From the NCBI RefSeq assembly GCF_963675165.1, contig NC_087383.1:5310839-5374838 (forward strand): DNA of 64,000 nt, read 5' to 3'. Source of the DNA: Halichondria panicea. Taxonomy: Eukaryota > Porifera > Demospongiae > Suberitida > Halichondriidae. Shown in pieces: positions 56,308 through 64,000 of the stretch (positions are counted from its first letter, which is position 1; the number at the start of each line of letters is the position of its first letter). Position numbers and translations under genes: made by a program. Below the pieces are notes generated by a model, which saw nothing but the letters and a program-made list of their open reading frames with translations, did no database searches and was not told the DNA's origin.

Positions 56308-56311
56308 AGGT

Positions 56312-59300
56312 TTAGACACTGTAACGATCTGGCGGACTTCGAATACGACTAGACGTACGTATCGGTGGGGAATCCTGCGGTTCGGTTTCGGCCTGTCTCT
56401 CGGTATCGGTATCCAGTGCCTCGGTATCAGTGTCCAGTGTCTCGGTATCGGTGTTTCCCAATTGTACAGGGGGAATTGTTTGATCGTTTTGGTCCTCCTC
56501 CACCGACTCTGGAGCTGCACGATCATGAACAGCATCCACATGTCTTCTGACAATTCTTCCATCATTAAGTTCAACATGATACGACAGTGGACCTCGAACA
56601 TCCACAATCTTTCCAGGCAACCATTTCTTTGCATTTGGAAAATCCTTGACGTACACTTTCTCATCAATTTTGAAAGATCGTAATTTTGTCTTGGAATCGT
56701 GGTTCCTTTTCTGCACTTCAATTTTTGATTGGACCTTTTCCGTCAAATTCGGTTTGAGGAGGTCTAACTTAGATCTAGGTCGTCTTCCCAATAGAAGTTC
56801 TGCCGGGGGTACCCCAGTGGTGGAATGAGGTGTTAACCTATACCAGAGTAAAAACTGGGAGAGTTTCTCGGCAATTGTCCCATTTGACCGTCGTTTCATG
56901 TTCTCTTTGAAACTTTGAACTGCTCTCTCAGCGAGGCCGTTAGTGGAGGGATGGTATGGGGATGAGCAAATATGTTTGATTCCATTACTTTTCATGAATG
57001 CTTGAAATTCAGTGCTAGTGAACTGTGTTCCATTGTCGGTAACAAATATCCGAGGCAAACCGTGAGTTGCGAAGATAGTACGGAGCTTCTCGATGGTCGT
57101 GAATGATGTGGCTGTAGACATGGGCACAACTTCAAGCCACTTTGAGTAGGCATCTATCACCACCAGAAACATCTGACCCAAGAATGGTCCCGCAAAGTCA
57201 GCATGTAAACGTTCCCAGGCAAGGGTTGGAAACTCCCATGGGTGAAGTGGAGCTTGGGCTGGGGAATGCCGTGTTCGTTGGCACTGATCACACTCTTTGA
57301 CAGTGTTTTCCAGATCTCCATCTACCCCTGGCCACCACACGAACGATCGGGCCAAGGCTTTCATGCGAGTTTCTCCGGGGTGTCCTTCGTGTAGCAAATC
57401 CATGACTGCCGTACGTCCTCTTGGGGGAATCACGATTCGGTTTCCTCTCAAGAGACAACCCTGTTCCACCGACAGTTCTGACCAGACCTTGTGGTAGGGC
57501 TTTGCAATCTCTTCTCTTGGGCGTTCACCGGACACAATGGAATCCCGAATTTTGGCTAAGGTGGGGTCTTGGGACGTCCACTGTTTGATGTGAGAGGAGG
57601 TAATTGGTGACGCATCCAAAGTTTCCAAAATGTTAACTGTTTCTGGAGTGGGTGGAACTGAGGATGGTGCCGCTGCACTCGGTAAACGGCTTAGCATATC
57701 GGCATTGGCATGCTCTCGTCCCGGTTTGTAGGATATCGAGTAGTCATAACCTCCTAACAACAGTGCCCAGCGTTGAATACGTGCTGATGCCATCTGTGGG
57801 ATTGCGGAGGTCTCCTTGAAAATATGTTGTAGTGGTTTGTGGTCTGGTGTGATGGTAAATCGCCTGCCGTACAAATATTGATGAAATTTCTTCACTGCGA
57901 ACACAATTGCTAATCCCTCCTTTTCTAACTGCGAATAGTTTCTTTCGGCCGCCCCAAGTGAGCGGGATGCAAAAGCGATTGGTTTCTCTTGGCTGTTGGA
58001 GTATTTATGTGACAGGACTGCCCCTATTCCGTAGGGGGAAGCATCACATGCAAGGACAAGCTCTTCCGAAGGGTCATAGTGTGCCAGTACACGATCGGAT
58101 GTGAGAAGATTCTTAACTTTTTCGAAAGCCTTGCTGTGGCTAGGGCCCCAGGACCACTTGGTGTTTTTCTGCAGCAGATGATAGAGGGGTGCCAAAACCG
58201 TGGATAGGTCTGGAAGGAACTTGTGGTAGTAGTTTACAGCCCCCAGGAACGAACGAAGCTGAGTAATATCCTGAGGTTCAGGTGCCTTGTGGATAGCCTC
58301 GACCTTCTCCGTGGTGGGTTGGATGCCTTCTGCAGAGATACGATGTCCGAGGAATTCGACTGAGGGGAGCAAAAAGGAACACTTGTCTTGCTTCAGTTTC
58401 ACTCCCGCTTCCTCTAACCGGGTGAGGACAGCGTCCAGGTTTTGAAGGTGTTCAGGAATTGTCTTTCCTGTGACAAGAATATCGTCCAGATAGATCAACA
58501 CTCCCGGAATACCTTGCAGGAGGTTTTCCATAATCCGCTGAAAAAGGGATGGTGCAGAGGCCACTCCAAAAGGCAGTCGATTCACCTGATAGAGCCCTTT
58601 GTGAGTGTTGATCGTGACCATTCGTTTTGCCTCATCGTCCAGGGCAACTTGTTGATAGGCCTGTTTGAGGTCAAGTTTAGAGAAAGCTGTTCCACCGGCC
58701 AGGGACGCCAGCAAGTCCTCTACTCGAGGTAGGGGGAAAGTCTCCGTGATTGTTTCCCTGTTGACTGTGATTTTGTAATCGCCGCATAATCGAATGGAAC
58801 CATCTTTCTTGCGTATCGGTACGACAGGTGTGCCCCAGGGCGAAAACTTCACAGGTTCTAGTATGCCCAAGGCAACCTGACGATCAATTTCTCTGGCTAC
58901 TGGCTCTCTCATCGCGTACGGTACTTGACGAGCCCGATAGAAGCGAGGTTTGCTTCCTTCCTTGGGGTAGAGCTGAGCTGTGGTACCCTTAATGAGCCCT
59001 AATTCTTCAGAAAACAGAGCAGAGTGAGCGTGCACCAATGTTTCCAACTCACTAGTCTTTTGTGTTACTTGGTTGAGCGTGGCCCAGTCCAGCCGTAAAT
59101 ATTGTAACCAGTCTCTTCCAAGCAGTGTTTGGCCTTGTCCATCCACTATGATGAGAGACACTTCTGCTTCTTGCCCACCGTATTTAACCTTCACATCAAT
59201 TGCCCCTTTTACCACTATCTTTTCGCCAGTGTACGTACGCAACTTGGCTTGAGTTGGCTTGATTTCTGGAGTAAGGGCTTCTGGCCAGGTAGAGGATAAT

Positions 59301-60238
59301 GTTGAGTAGCTCATGATGGACAGGGTGGCTCCAGTATCCACTTCCATCTTAACAGGAATCCCTTCAATCTCGATAGTGACCATTAGGGGGTCACCCAGGG
59401 GTGTACGTGTCGTAATACGATCGATCAGGTTTGAGTACTCCGGAAAATCTTCTTCCTCTTCTTGCTGTCCCGCTGCAGTGTGAATCTGTCGAGACGATGG
59501 CTTACTGTTCTTCAGCTTCTGGCGGCAAACTGCAGCAATATGGCCTTTCTTGTGACAGTACCTACATTCTGCGTCTTTGAACCTGCAACTACTATGGGAA
59601 TGTTCTCCTCCACATCTGTAGCAAGGTTGTGCTTCTCCTCTCTCGGTATAGGTAGGAGCCGAGGTTTTTCGGAATGGACGGAGTTGATGTACCGCAGTGG
59701 CATCTGGTATTGTTAAATCCTTAACTTCCTTTTCTGAGGCTTCTAAACTGAGCAAGAGTTTATATGCTTTGTCGTAAGTCAAGCCTTCTTCTGCCAAGAG
59801 CCTTTGTTGCCATTTCCCGTTAGCAATGCCACATACTAGGCGGTCCCTTATCATCTCATTGAGCCTGGCTGCGTCACCAAAGTTGCAGCTCTCCGCCAAA
59901 CGTTTGAGTTGTGTAACATAAGTTGCTATTGTCTCTTGGGGCTGCCTAACTCGAGTGTTGAAACGAAAACGTTGCACTATTTCTGAGGGTTGAGGTTGCA
60001 AATGGGTGGACATGGCAGTACAAATGTCCCTGAACGTCACTTCAGCTGGTGTACGCGGGGAGAGAACATCCTTAATGCGTCGGTAAGTTACATCACCACA
60101 GGAGCAAAGTAGGATGGCCCTCATCTTGCCATTGTCGTCCACATCGTTCGCTGTAAAATACAGCTCGGCCCTTTCGACGTACGACTTCCAGTCGCCCAAA
60201 GCGAGGTCGAAGGGTCCCAGAGTGCCATGTGTAGCCAT
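56312..60238 (-). CDS. Gag-pol polyprotein of Gypsy-2 (1,308 aa)
   Basis: One open frame holds a gag capsid-like part (about 1-190) and two zinc knuckles (CYRCGGEHSHSSC and CRYCHKKGHIAAVC). Then come a protease with EVDTGATLS, a reverse transcriptase with YLDD (near residue 580) and RNase H with CDASPYGIG. Integrase has an HHCC unit (HEGHPGETRMK...CDQCQ) and catalytic LHADF, VTDNG and NGLAERA, again with 35 residues between the second Asp and the Glu. The C-terminus carries a coding minisatellite of DTDTE-type repeats (about 56,390-56,460) before an SSRIRSPPDRYSV end. It is collinear with Gypsy-1 and clearly the same clade, but different enough to be a separate family. No envelope. All catalytic residues are kept, so it is probably competent. 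Confidence 0.95.
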   Translation of the reverse strand: MATHGTLGPFDLALGDWKSYVERAELYFTANDVDDNGKMRAILLCSCGDVTYRRIKDVLSPRTPAEVTFRDICTAMSTHLQPQPSEIVQRFRFNTRVRQPQETIATYVTQLKRLAESCNFGDAARLNEMIRDRLVCGIANGKWQQRLLAEEGLTYDKAYKLLLSLEASEKEVKDLTIPDATAVHQLRPFRKTSAPTYTERGEAQPCYRCGGEHSHSSCRFKDAECRYCHKKGHIAAVCRQKLKNSKPSSRQIHTAAGQQEEEEDFPEYSNLIDRITTRTPLGDPLMVTIEIEGIPVKMEVDTGATLSIMSYSTLSSTWPEALTPEIKPTQAKLRTYTGEKIVVKGAIDVKVKYGGQEAEVSLIIVDGQGQTLLGRDWLQYLRLDWATLNQVTQKTSELETLVHAHSALFSEELGLIKGTTAQLYPKEGSKPRFYRARQVPYAMREPVAREIDRQVALGILEPVKFSPWGTPVVPIRKKDGSIRLCGDYKITVNRETITETFPLPRVEDLLASLAGGTAFSKLDLKQAYQQVALDDEAKRMVTINTHKGLYQVNRLPFGVASAPSLFQRIMENLLQGIPGVLIYLDDILVTGKTIPEHLQNLDAVLTRLEEAGVKLKQDKCSFLLPSVEFLGHRISAEGIQPTTEKVEAIHKAPEPQDITQLRSFLGAVNYYHKFLPDLSTVLAPLYHLLQKNTKWSWGPSHSKAFEKVKNLLTSDRVLAHYDPSEELVLACDASPYGIGAVLSHKYSNSQEKPIAFASRSLGAAERNYSQLEKEGLAIVFAVKKFHQYLYGRRFTITPDHKPLQHIFKETSAIPQMASARIQRWALLLGGYDYSISYKPGREHANADMLSRLPSAAAPSSVPPTPETVNILETLDASPITSSHIKQWTSQDPTLAKIRDSIVSGERPREEIAKPYHKVWSELSVEQGCLLRGNRIVIPPRGRTAVMDLLHEGHPGETRMKALARSFVWWPGVDGDLENTVKECDQCQRTRHSPAQAPLHPWEFPTLAWERLHADFAGPFLGQMFLVVIDAYSKWLEVVPMSTATSFTTIEKLRTIFATHGLPRIFVTDNGTQFTSTEFQAFMKSNGIKHICSSPYHPSTNGLAERAVQSFKENMKRRSNGTIAEKLSQFLLWYRLTPHSTTGVPPAELLLGRRPRSKLDLLKPNLTEKVQSKIEVQKRNHDSKTKLRSFKIDEKVYVKDFPNAKKWLPGKIVDVRGPLSYHVELNDGRIVRRHVDAVHDRAAPESVEEDQNDQTIPPVQLGNTDTETLDTDTEALDTDTERQAETEPQDSPPIRTSSRIRSPPDRYSV

Positions 60239-60258
60239 GGCAGGTAGAATGGGTAGGT

Positions 60259-60275
60259 CGGATCCTTGTCGCCAA
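60259..60275 (-). promoter_or_regulatory. Primer-binding site of Gypsy-2
   Basis: On the minus strand TTGGCGACAAGGATCCG lies directly inside the 5' LTR. It is the same for 14 bases as in Gypsy-1. Confidence 0.7.
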
Positions 60276-60444
60276 TGTAATAGCTAGCTTTAGCTTACTT
60301 AAAAATAATCAAGAACACGAGGAGGTTACATAACTCAAGATAACGAGCGGCGCACGCTCAGAACACAGGAAACAATAAACATGACATAATGGATAAATAA
60401 TAATAATAATACATAGTTCATAGTTCACAGTTCTAGTCCTTACA
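60276..60444 (-). repeat. 5' LTR of Gypsy-2
   Basis: 169 bp, identical to the other LTR and followed by the GTTTC duplication, which is also the inner edge of the recombinase element's right TIR. Confidence 0.95.
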
Positions 60445-60482
60445 GTTTCCAATCCCCTTCCTTTTCAATCTATGATCTTAGC

Positions 60483-60845
60483 ATCTTCATGGCCGCATTT
60501 GTAGTTCTTATTATTAAAAGTGGCATGACGTCATCACCATTTTTGGGGCTAATTAGCATAATTGAATTAAGCTAATTAGTTTTTTGGAAAAAGAAAACAT
60601 TGAGCTTCATTTTGGATCATTTTGATGCAGCATACACTGTATATTGCAAATAATACAGCAGTATGAACATAGTGTTAAATTTTGGTATTTACAGCCAGAC
60701 CCGGGCCTTAACTACGCAGAGTGTGCAGCTATCGGAAGTGCGTGTGGAGCCATCGGAATAGATAGCAAGTCTTAATCAGGCGAGGCGGTTCAAAGAATCA
60801 CTGTGATATCCAAGTGTTCTAGCTACCCGCAATGTGAACATCTAT
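60483..60845. other. Non-coding remainder between nested elements
   Basis: No gene. Contains the right inverted repeat of the possible outer element (60,698-60,727) and diverged CTATCGGAATAGATAGC repeats (60,727-60,765). Confidence 0.5.
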
Positions 60846-61043
60846 CTAGGTGGTCGCCTGATGTTGGTGGTGGGATAGGGTGGTGAGATAGGGTGGTGAG
60901 ATAGTCCCTGGGAGTAGCCCCGACCCTGTTGGGGCTGGTGGAGTAGTCACCGACTCTGGTGGTCGCAGTAGCTGGATGGCCGCCTGGTATGCAGGCAACT
61001 CCAGCTGCTCTTGTGAGAATCCAGGGGACGATCCCGTGGCCAT
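60846..61043 (-). CDS. Small Pro/Ser/Thr-rich open frame (65 aa), unrecognised
   Basis: ATG-to-stop frame MATGSSPGFSQEQLELPAYQ, continuing Pro/Thr-rich. Its end runs through duplicated GGGTGGTGAGATA units (about 60,876-60,905), so the C-terminus is repeat-derived. It could be a first exon or a fragment of a retroelement gag, but no domain is visible. Confidence 0.25.
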   Translation of the reverse strand: MATGSSPGFSQEQLELPAYQAAIQLLRPPESVTTPPAPTGSGLLPGTISPPYLTTLSHHQHQATT

Positions 61044-61241
61044 GGCCCGAGAGACGCAGGGGTATAATTATACGACCGAGAATCGAGAAATAGAGAAGTC
61101 ACAGAGATTCTCAGAAGTAGTAATTGCATGCACATGGCCGACTGACTGCGCATGTGTGTACGACGCCACATCCCATTTCTCGTACTCCCACGCTAATGGC
61201 TTTGTTGCATGTGAGCTCACCAATATTAACTATGTTTAACC

Positions 61242-63731
61242 ATAGATGTAGGAGAGAGGGATTGGAAACGGAAGTGGGCCTCGGAAAACATCCGCGCCTC
61301 GCTTTCTTGTCTTCTTTTCTTGCCTCAAATGAGGAAAACTCATTGCATAAGCGGTGAAGAAGAGGGAAAGAGACACAATCAACAGTGCATTGGTACATGG
61401 TATAATAGTAAGGAGAATATGCAGAGCTAGTGGTATTGGATACTTGTTTCACAGTAGATATAAAATCATCAGAGGATGCTTAGTTCCCTGAAATTGTGAA
61501 TGTATTTGTGACTGTCAGAGGCTTCTCTTTTGCTGCCAACGAAAAAGAAAACCATCAAGAAGTGCACTAGTTTGAGGCAATAACCATGATCATTCATACG
61601 ACAAGATACATAATACACCATGTAACTTTCTTAATAATTGTTTTCACTTTTGATGAATCAATTGTACGAAGTTTCTATATATACTAGGCTGGTGAGCGTA
61701 CATTTCAATTTCCAATTCATTAAGTATAATTACATACACTTGGAGACAGCAAAACACTCCACAGCACTGCCAGTTGCTTTCTAAGTGTAAAACGAGTGGG
61801 ATCAAACCGAACAACATTAACAAAAACTTACACGATAAAAATGATTATTACAGCTATAATTATGATTAGTTTAGCACTCTAATCAGACAGTCTTAGATGG
61901 AGAGAAGCTGGTGAGGTATACAAGGGTGTATATATAGCCGGAACAGCCGATAACATTTACGAGGGCGGTGACGTGTAGGGGTGTAGAGAGGAGGGGTATT
62001 CTTCTGTCTTCTTTTCTTCAGCATACTCAGTAAGTTTTGGCTTGCGAGGTATTGCTATATAAAATATAGATGAAACAGCATTTGTAGTAGTTAAATATCT
62101 CGGGCCTACAGGCCCTTCACCACAATCTACTACCGGGCCAATAACAATTATGAGGTAAAAATAGGTGATTACACATTCATGCACACAAAAGCTATACATC
62201 CACCTGATTCAAAACTAATGCTCTTGGGGTGATCACCAATCATAAGGGAATGTATGCCTAAAATTAAAATTTCTGTAACGCTTAGCGTATTCCCAAAAAA
62301 GGGATCTTTAGTGGTGCTCTTTAATTCAACTTTTTTCTAGCACTAAATTCTGCCAGCTGATGTATGACTAATTTTCTTTGGCTTGGGGTGATACCACATG
62401 ATTTACCAACAAGCATATTGAAGTATACGACCTAAACATTAATCATTTCAGAGAAAAAGGGATAAATGTGTACAATACAAGATTAAACTTACCTAAATTC
62501 AATGAAGAAGATAGTTGCAACGGTAAATAGAGCTTGAATAATGGTTATTCACTATCTATATAACTCTTTCCTTGGCAATCTGTTGTAGAAATTACAACAA
62601 CGGTAACGAATCGTTATGATGAATTAGATGAAGTTGTATGTGAGCTCCTCCCTGACAAACAAACTGTAGTCTAGGTAACGGCCTTATCAGTCAAGTAGGC
62701 TAAAAATCTGTGTCCTTTGATGTAAGCTTTGATGTCTCTTTGTGCATATGTAGTTAAAAAAAAAAACAAAAAAAAAAAGAAACCTTTGACTAGCTAGGAA
62801 GAGTAGCAGCAGTAGTAGTAAGAAGAGTAGCAGTAGTAGTAGTAGCAGTGCAAGCAGGACTAGACTAGATTAAAAAGTTGGTGGAAAGAATAACTGACCG
62901 TTTGGACGTCACCTGGCTGCCAGACTTTCATCTGGACTCTTCCCCCTGAGTAGCTGGCCTTTCTCTAAGCCACAAAACTGAGCAAGAAGCTGAAGAAGCA
63001 GCTAGACAGAGACATGTACCTAGCCTTGAGAATTGGGAGGCGTGGCTCAACTAGTTAGCCCAGCCCAGAGGAATTGTTACCGTGGGTACTGAACAACCGT
63101 AGAAGTAGGGCTACCCCTGGCTTTACTGAATTAACTAGCTGTGTCTGCTGTCTAGTTGGACCAGATTTAGCTAGATAATGAGGTAGAGAATAGTTGAGCG
63201 GTGCTGTGTGTAGCTTGAACTGTACTGGCTGGCAAGAATCTAGTAAGCACCCTATGGCTATGCACTGATAACTCGTCAGAATGGAGGGTATGTTCTAGGG
63301 ATCTGGACAGCTGTACATCCAAAGGAGCCAGGGAGTGCCAATCATCTTCTCCCAGTCTCTGACACGCTAAACAAAAGGAGCTAGAACTGGGAGTCCCAGC
63401 TAGAATTGCTAGCCGGATCTAGACTAATAGAATGACATGGAGGCGTGGTGAGGCCGGATCCACACTAATTGATCGACCTAAAGACGCTCCTGTTCCAGAT
63501 TTCACGAATGGCAAGGAAAGGGATAAAGCACAGTTGCACTGGATACTGGAAAACTTGACAGAATACTAGTGACAACTCATAAAATCCTAGATTTGCAATA
63601 ATCTCAGTTACCCGCGAAGTTCCTGGGGAATAGATTAACCCTCATTAAGCGAGGCGCGGATGTTTATCGAGGTCATATGTGAAGTACATTGAAATCTACT
63701 TCCGTTTCCAATCCCTCTCTCCTACATCTAT
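61242..63731. mobile_element. Non-coding member C of the ATAGAT TIR family (2.5 kb)
   Basis: Ends ATAGATGTAGGAGAGAGGGA then TTGGAAACGGAAGT, and the exact inverse at 63,697-63,731. Inner parts ACATCCGCGCCTCGCT (left, about 61,290) and its inverse (right, about 63,648) extend the symmetry to about 90 bp. Flanks TGTTTAACC (61,233-61,241) and GGTTTAACC (63,732-63,740) match at eight of nine bases, consistent with a 9-bp duplication. The body has no recognisable gene. It contains poly-A (62,757-62,780) and (AGC/AGT)n tracts (62,805-62,850). Confidence 0.8.
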
Positions 63732-63740
63732 GGTTTAACC

Positions 63741-64000
63741 AAGCTTAAACCTCATCTATGGTCAGGCTAGCCTCGATTTCAGGCCAATACCTGACCACTT
63801 TTCACATATTTATTTGGTAAAGGTCGTTAACATTAAAAATAGCTGCAAGATGTCTTTCGAGTTCCTTCCGGCCTGACATTGGTGCCTCTCCAAACCAGCA
63901 GAAGACATCTAAGGCATCAGTTGGAACTGGAATTGGTTACACTGGGATGATTGTTCAGAGCGTGCTTTCTGTTTTACTTGTGTCAGTGCTTTCAAAACCA
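63741..64000. other. No supported gene at the window end
   Basis: Non-coding as far as can be seen. No motif recognised before the window ends. Confidence 0.5.

Larger units (their letters stand above)
56126..60444 (-). mobile_element. Intact Ty3/Gypsy retrotransposon (Gypsy-2), minus strand
   Basis: Identical 169-bp LTRs (56,126-56,294; 60,276-60,444) read TGTAATAG...CCTTACA on the plus strand. GTTTC is duplicated outside (56,121-56,125; 60,445-60,449). Read on the minus strand, the primer region TTGGCGACAAGGATCC follows the 5' LTR and the purine tract AAGGGTGAGGGAA precedes the 3' LTR. The full gag-pol frame is open. The LTRs share no obvious similarity with Gypsy-1, although the protein layout and primer site do. 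A recent insertion into the right TIR of the recombinase element. Confidence 0.95.
53463..60473 (+). mobile_element. TIR-bounded element carrying a Crypton-type recombinase (member B)
   Basis: Left end ATAGATTGAAAAGGAAGGGG then ATTGGAAAC (53,463-53,491); right end is the exact inverse at 60,445-60,473. The 9-bp GATCTTAGC stands on both outer sides (53,454-53,462; 60,474-60,482), an apparent target duplication. Just inside, TGAAACACTCCGCGTTAT (left) and the inverse of TGAAACACTTCGTGTTAT (right, about 56,090-56,108) extend the symmetry. Without Gypsy-2 (4.3 kb), which has landed in the right TIR, the element is about 2.7 kb and encodes one protein, a DUF3504 tyrosine recombinase. Classical Cryptons have no TIRs. 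A 9-bp duplication is more like Mutator-type elements. Confidence 0.75.
52981..60727. mobile_element. Possible outer element bounded by TAGTTAAGGCCYGGGTC inverted repeats
   Basis: GGCAGTGCTCTGTGTAGTTA then AGGCCTGGGTC (52,981-53,011) is mirrored by GACCCGGGCCTTAACTACGC then AGAG (60,698-60,721), with about 22 of 24 bases matching. Both lie next to GATAGCC-type repeats. Inside are non-coding sequence and the whole recombinase element with Gypsy-2. The internal ends do not resemble each other and no target duplication is clear, so this is a tentative call. Confidence 0.45.

Overview
The window looks like eukaryotic, metazoan nuclear DNA rather than bacterial or viral DNA. Exons are short and separated by GT-AG introns of roughly 45-60 bases or a little more. 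There are poly-A signals and abundant microsatellites. Almost every long coding stretch belongs to a transposable element or to a multicopy, transposon-like gene family. The mix (DUF3504/Crypton-type recombinase, DIRS-like, Helitron, Ty3/Gypsy, a TTAA-flanked CXC-domain transposon, piggyBac-like MITEs, G2E3-like HECT gene) fits an early-branching animal such as a sponge or cnidarian. That taxonomic guess is inference. I saw no tRNA, rRNA or CRISPR array.

Region 1-22.6 kb is mostly old, broken material: a gag scrap, a piggyBac-like MITE, two opposite-strand copies of one multi-exon 'GGGSFK' family (about 4.2-5.1 kb and 10.9-12.5 kb), a MITE at 7.7-8.1 kb, a DDE integrase-core relic (15.2-15.9 kb), a decayed Gypsy element with a SCAN-like gag (16.8-18.5 kb), a YqaJ-like nuclease relic (18.7-19.1 kb) and the 3' half of a spliced minus-strand gene resembling the DUF7869 family (20.0-22.6 kb).

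Region 22.6-31.7 kb is one 9.1-kb DNA transposon with TTAA target duplications. It carries a broken gene of about 1,800 codons with N-terminal Cys/His motifs, an XPG/FEN1-like acidic core and a C-terminal CXC domain. It sits inside the minus-strand gene, whose repeated small exons resume at 31.7-32.3 kb. It has itself received a MITE and an 840-bp insertion.

Region 32-37.6 kb holds a minisatellite and a Tnp2/CACTA-like fragment. Region 37.6-44.8 kb is a G2E3-like HECT gene remnant. One of its exons is split by an intact Gypsy element (37,744-42,178) with identical LTRs, and one intron carries a piggyBac-like MITE.

Region 45-50.6 kb contains another piggyBac-like MITE, a second integrase-core relic, and a Helitron helicase fragment fused directly to a truncated DIRS-like element. 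Region 50.6-63.7 kb is a deep nest. A TA-flanked element with ~490-bp inverted arms contains two MITEs. Beyond it, an element with 30-bp terminal inverted repeats (TIRs) and a 9-bp target duplication carries an intact Crypton-type tyrosine recombinase (54,005-55,450). A second intact Gypsy element with identical LTRs has landed in its right TIR. Two non-coding relatives with the same TIR lie on either side.

A pattern cuts across the window. Older sequence is peppered with perfect 7-31 bp tandem duplications that often break reading frames, while I noticed almost none in the two young Gypsy elements.
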